Assembly: GCF_030317145.1 (NCBI RefSeq)
Contig: NZ_JASZYE010000003.1
Coordinates: 620,001 to 684,000 of the forward strand
DNA from: Variovorax flavidus
GTDB lineage: Bacteria; Pseudomonadota; Gammaproteobacteria; Burkholderiales; Burkholderiaceae_C
Reading direction: 5' to 3'
Length of the DNA stretch: 64,000 bases
In this document: positions 60,572 to 64,000 of the stretch, piece after piece
Layout: each line of letters starts with the position of its first letter
Position numbering within the stretch: the first letter of the stretch is position 1
Notes under the pieces: generated by a model
Database searches by the model: none
What the model was told of the DNA's origin: nothing
What the model saw: only the letters and a program-made list of their open reading frames with translations
Position numbers and translations under genes: made by a program

Positions 60572-62059
60572 TCAGGTGGCCAGTGTGGCCACGATCGCCT
60601 CCGCGCAGAGCGTCATGAGCCCGCCGGGCAGGATGCCGAGGATCAGGATCAGGGCGCCGTTGAGCGTCAGCACAGTGCGCACGTCGCGCGGTGCGGACAC
60701 CGTGCTCGCGGTCACCGGCGCATCGAAGTACATGACCTTGACGACGCGCAGGTAGTAGAACGCGCCGATCAGCGACATCACGACGGCGAAAACAGCCAAT
60801 GCAATGTACATCGCCTGACCCGAGGCGATCAGCGCCTGCAGCACGGCCAGCTTCGCATAGAAGCCAACCAGGGGCGGCACGCCAGCCAGCGAGAACATCG
60901 CGACCGCCATCACGCCGGCATAGAGCGGGCTGCGCTGGTTGAGGCCTGCGAGGTCAGTGATCTCTTCGCTTTCGAAACCCTCGCGCGCCAGGAGCAGGAT
61001 GATGCCGAAGCTCGCCAGCGTGGTCAGCACGTAGGTCACGATGTAGAACATCGAGGCGCTGTACGCGAACTGCGCGTTGTAGGTGTTGTCGTTGGACACG
61101 CCCGCCACGAGACCGAGCAGCATGAAGCCCATCTGCGCGATCGTCGAATAGGCCAGCATGCGCTTGAGGTTGGTCTGCGCAATGGCCGCAAGATTGCCCA
61201 CCAGAAGCGACGCTATCGCCAACAAGGCAAGCATCTGCTGCCAGTCGATCGCGAGCGGAAGCAGTCCCTCCACCAGCAGGCGGATGATGATCGCGAAGGC
61301 TGCGAGTTCCGGCGCCGCGCCGATCATCAGCGTGACGGCGGTCGGGGCACCCTGATAGACGTCAGGCACCCACATGTGGAACGGTGCAGCGCCAACCTTG
61401 AACGCCAGACCGGCCACGATGAAGACCAGGCCGAATACGAGCACCTGATGATTCACCTTGCGGCTCGCGATCGCCTTGAACACCTCGTTGATGTCGAGCG
61501 AACCAGTCGCGCCGTACATCATCGAAAGCCCGTACAGCAGGAAACCGCTCGCCATCGCGCCCAGGACGAAGTACTTCATCGCCGCTTCGCTCGCCACCGC
61601 GTTGTCGCGGCGAAGCGCCACCAGCGCGTAGCTCGAGAGCGTCAGCAATTCAAGGCCCAGATAGATCACCAGGAAATTGCTGCCGGAAATCATCACGAAC
61701 ATGCCGAGCAAGGAGAGCATGCTGATCGTGAACATCTCTCCGCCGCGGAGCATCCCGCGGTCTGCCGCGTACGGGCGGCCATAGACCAGCGTGACCATCA
61801 GCGCGACGGTGGCGAAGCACTTGAGCCAATTGCCCATCGGGTCGCTCACCACCATGCCGCCGAAGCCGTAGATGGTCTTGCCCGTGGAGGCATTGAAGCC
61901 GCAGAGCACCGCCACGATGGCAAGCGTCATCAAGGTCAGGATGTAGGTGGCCGTGCGGCGCGGGCTGGTGGTGGAAAGATCCAGCAGCGCAATGATGCAG
62001 GTCGCGACGAGCAGCACCACCTCGGGGTAGATCGTCATCCAGCTGAGTTTGTCAATCAT
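60572..62059 (-). CDS. nuoN: NADH-quinone oxidoreductase subunit N
   Basis: A membrane-arm, antiporter-like subunit of respiratory complex I. It is 495 residues with about fourteen helices. Family landmarks are LGLELLTLSSYALVAL with the conserved Glu of helix 5, the FKVGAAPFHMWVPDVYQGAP lysine helix, LLVGNLAAIAQTNLKRMLAYSTIAQMG with the broken helix, and LAGVPPLVGFYAKL. It lies 24 nt after nuoM. Proton translocation across the inner membrane is the known role. Confidence 0.96.
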   Translation of the reverse strand: MIDKLSWMTIYPEVVLLVATCIIALLDLSTTSPRRTATYILTLMTLAIVAVLCGFNASTGKTIYGFGGMVVSDPMGNWLKCFATVALMVTLVYGRPYAADRGMLRGGEMFTISMLSLLGMFVMISGSNFLVIYLGLELLTLSSYALVALRRDNAVASEAAMKYFVLGAMASGFLLYGLSMMYGATGSLDINEVFKAIASRKVNHQVLVFGLVFIVAGLAFKVGAAPFHMWVPDVYQGAPTAVTLMIGAAPELAAFAIIIRLLVEGLLPLAIDWQQMLALLAIASLLVGNLAAIAQTNLKRMLAYSTIAQMGFMLLGLVAGVSNDNTYNAQFAYSASMFYIVTYVLTTLASFGIILLLAREGFESEEITDLAGLNQRSPLYAGVMAVAMFSLAGVPPLVGFYAKLAVLQALIASGQAMYIALAVFAVVMSLIGAFYYLRVVKVMYFDAPVTASTVSAPRDVRTVLTLNGALILILGILPGGLMTLCAEAIVATLAT

Positions 62060-62083
62060 CTCGTTCTCTTGTTCAGCCTGGAC

Positions 62084-63559
62084 TCAAGGCAGCTTGGAAA
62101 TCGCCATGTGGTTCAGCAGTTCGGCCACGGACGCGTTCATCACGTCGGTGAACGGCTTGGGATAGAGGCCCATCCACAGCACCGCGATCGCCAGCAGGGC
62201 CAGCATGAGGAATTCGCGCGCGTCGATGTCGCTCAGTTCCTTGACGTGGTCGTTGCCCACGGGACCGAGATAGACGCGCTTGTACATCCACAGGGTGTAG
62301 GCCGCGCCGAAGATCAGCGCCGTGGCGGCACCCAGGCCGAGCCAGAAGTTGGCCTTGACCGCACCCAGGATCACCATCCATTCGCCGACGAAGCCGGCCG
62401 TGGCAGGAAGACCGCAGTTGGCCATCGCGAACAGCAGCGCGAAGGCCGCGAACTTGGGCATGGTGTTGACCACGCCGCCGTAGTCCGCGATCTGGCGCGA
62501 ATGCACGCGGTCATACAGCACACCGATGCAAAGGAACATGGCGCCCGAGACGAAGCCGTGCGCAATCATCTGCACGATGCCACCAGCGATGCCGAGGTCG
62601 TTGAAGATGAAGAAGCCGAGCGTCACGAAGCCCATGTGAGCCACCGACGAGTAGGCGACGAGCTTCTTCATGTCCTGCTGCACCAGTGCAACCAGACCCA
62701 CGTAGATCACAGCAATCAGCGACAGCGCGATCATGAGCCAGGCCCATTCGTGCGACGCGTCAGGCGCGATGGGCATCGAGAACCGCAGGAAACCGTACGC
62801 CCCGAGCTTCAGCATGATCGCGGCCAGCACAGCGGATCCGCCCGTGGGAGCTTCGACGTGCACATCCGGCAACCACGTGTGGACTGGCCACATCGGAACC
62901 TTGACCGCGAAGGCGGCAAAGAATGCAAAGAACAGGAAGGTCTGCTCGCTCGCGGTCAACCGCAGCTTGTGCCAGGTCAGGATGTCGAAGCTGCCGCCGG
63001 ACCTGTTGTACAGGTAGATCAGCGCGACCAGCATCAACAGCGAGCCGAGAAGCGTGTAGATGAAGAACTTGAAGGCTGCGTAGATCTTGTTGGGACCGCC
63101 CCAGATACCGATGATCAGGTACATCGGGATCAGCGTGGCCTCGAAGAAGACGTAGAACAAGACGCCATCGAGCGCGGAGAACGACCCGATCATGAGGCCC
63201 GACAGGATCAGGAATGCGCCCATGTACTGGTTCACGCGTTCGGTGATCACCTGCCACGCCGAAATCACCACGATCAGCGTGATGAACGCCGTCAACAGCA
63301 CCAGCCAGAACGAGATGCCGTCCAGACCGATGTGATAGCTGATATTGAAGCGCTCGATCCAGCTCTCTTTCTCGACGAACTGCATCGCCGCGGTTCCGGT
63401 CTGGAAGCGCGAATAGAGCGGCAAGGTGACCAGGAAGCTCGCGATCGAGCCGACGAGCGCCACCCAGCGCACGCCCCTTGCGTGATCGTCACGACCAAAC
63501 GCCAGCAACACGACGCCGAAGGCAATCGGCATCCAGATGGCAAGGCTCAACAAACCCAT
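62084..63559 (-). CDS. nuoM: NADH-quinone oxidoreductase subunit M
   Basis: A second antiporter-like complex I subunit of 491 residues. It has VFFEATLIPMYLIIGIWGG with the conserved Glu, AVKVPMWPVHTWLPDVHVEAP (lysine and histidine helix), LVALVQQDMKKLVAYSSVAHMGFV and NCGLPATAGFVGEW. It lies 26 nt downstream of nuoL and upstream of nuoN, the standard order. Confidence 0.96.
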   Translation of the reverse strand: MGLLSLAIWMPIAFGVVLLAFGRDDHARGVRWVALVGSIASFLVTLPLYSRFQTGTAAMQFVEKESWIERFNISYHIGLDGISFWLVLLTAFITLIVVISAWQVITERVNQYMGAFLILSGLMIGSFSALDGVLFYVFFEATLIPMYLIIGIWGGPNKIYAAFKFFIYTLLGSLLMLVALIYLYNRSGGSFDILTWHKLRLTASEQTFLFFAFFAAFAVKVPMWPVHTWLPDVHVEAPTGGSAVLAAIMLKLGAYGFLRFSMPIAPDASHEWAWLMIALSLIAVIYVGLVALVQQDMKKLVAYSSVAHMGFVTLGFFIFNDLGIAGGIVQMIAHGFVSGAMFLCIGVLYDRVHSRQIADYGGVVNTMPKFAAFALLFAMANCGLPATAGFVGEWMVILGAVKANFWLGLGAATALIFGAAYTLWMYKRVYLGPVGNDHVKELSDIDAREFLMLALLAIAVLWMGLYPKPFTDVMNASVAELLNHMAISKLP

Positions 63560-63585
63560 TTTTGTTTTTCTCCAGCGAGAGCCGC

Positions 63586-64000
63586 TTACCGTTTAAACCA
63601 GACGAAGTACGTCATCAGGATGAAGATGCCCAACAGCATCGCGAAAGCGTAGTGATAGATATAGCCGGACTGCACCCAGCGCACCACGCCGGAGATACGG
63701 CCGACCAGTTTCCAGGAACCGTTGACGATCGCGCCGTCGATGATCCCCTGGTCGCCACCTTTCCACAGGCCCGTGCCCAGTGCACGGGTGGCGCGCGCAA
63801 TCACGTTCTCGTTGAACCAGTCCATGTAGTACTTGTTCTCGAGCAGGCGGTAGATCGGGCCGAAGGCACGCTTGATCGCGGCGGGCAGCGCCGGATTGAT
63901 CAGGTACATGTACCAGGCCATGACCACGCCCGCGAGTGCGAGCCAGAAAGGCGCCGCAGTGAGGCCGTGCAATGCCATGGCCATCGGGCTGTGGAATGCC
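63586..64000 (-). CDS. nuoL: NADH-quinone oxidoreductase subunit L, C-terminal part only
   Basis: The last 138 residues of NuoL; the rest lies beyond the window. Visible are the helix APFWLALAGVVMAWYMYLI, the amphipathic lateral-helix region (IKRAFGPIYRLLENKYYMDWFNE) and VIARATRALGTGLWKGGD. The C-terminal transmembrane anchor is FAMLLGIFILMTYFVWF. The YYMDWFNE segment is highly characteristic of NuoL. It is followed by nuoM, as in other complex I operons. Confidence 0.94.
   Translation of the reverse strand, partial: AFHSPMAMALHGLTAAPFWLALAGVVMAWYMYLINPALPAAIKRAFGPIYRLLENKYYMDWFNENVIARATRALGTGLWKGGDQGIIDGAIVNGSWKLVGRISGVVRWVQSGYIYHYAFAMLLGIFILMTYFVWFKR

Noticed and set aside
60452..63652. 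A 1066-codon open frame on the plus strand across nuoN and nuoM
   Set aside because: It is antisense to two complete, well-recognised complex I genes. Its product is a His/Arg/Glu/Gln-rich string typical of a shadow frame in high-GC DNA.

Overview
The window is high-GC, densely coded DNA from a betaproteobacterium, most likely Burkholderiales, family Comamonadaceae and close to Variovorax. This placement is an inference. It rests on gene content (two Bug-type tripartite-tricarboxylate receptors, DUF455, DUF1178 and DUF2818 proteins, an ECF42 sigma factor with a DGPF/YCII partner, a duplicated Liv receptor) and on gene order (pyrG-kdsA-eno-ftsB; nuoM-nuoN-DUF2818-NUDIX-DUF1178). No rRNA, tRNA, CRISPR array, prophage or transposase gene was recognised. 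Both ends are cut: parE lacks its C-terminus at the left edge and nuoL lacks its N-terminus at the right edge.

Layout. 1-9.6 kb: parE, an MFS carrier, a methyltransferase, dapA, bamC, a metallo-beta-lactamase-fold hydrolase, a small lipoprotein, a DUF7931-like protein with the ribosomal oxygenase roxA, an SlyD-like prolyl isomerase and a glycine-zipper lipoprotein. 9.8-19 kb: dut-coaBC diverging from the pyrG-kdsA-DUF1330-eno-ftsB cluster, then an AAA ATPase, two unknown envelope proteins and hslO. 19-34 kb: gamma-carbonic anhydrase, DUF455, two Bug receptors around xerD, an AEC carrier, queG, tsaE-amiC, an Lrp regulator diverging from ctlX, two lipoproteins, dedA and mutL. 34-46 kb: a lipoprotein hydrolase, miaA and an ABC ATPase whose likely partners (an FtsX-type permease and an AttH/CrtC-like lipocalin protein) lie 4 and 8 kb further on. 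They are separated by a PLP lyase, the YCII-ECF42 pair, a two-gene transglycosylase/secreted-protein module of visibly lower GC, a hydrolase and a DUF1801 protein. 46-52 kb: a livMH-receptor-receptor-FG branched-chain amino acid uptake cluster with a tandemly duplicated receptor. 52-57 kb: a MarR-controlled tripartite drug efflux operon. 57-64 kb: an MsbA-like ABC exporter and the 3' end of the nuo operon.

Points of most interest: (i) a candidate effector/immunity pair at 39549-40720, a signal-less lytic-transglycosylase-like protein with an internal LysM plus a secreted six-cysteine partner; (ii) many genes whose only visible -10 hexamer lies 6-8 nt before the start codon and which lack a Shine-Dalgarno, predicting leaderless transcripts; (iii) the same GGGGC-N4-GCCCC palindrome placed 4 nt before the -10 of both pyrG and mutL; (iv) a dispersed repeat that begins one base after the stop codon of two genes and forms a roughly 310 bp inverted repeat at 52064-52374; (v) a LivF ATPase whose Walker A lysine is arginine. 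All family assignments were made by reading the sequence; no database search was run.
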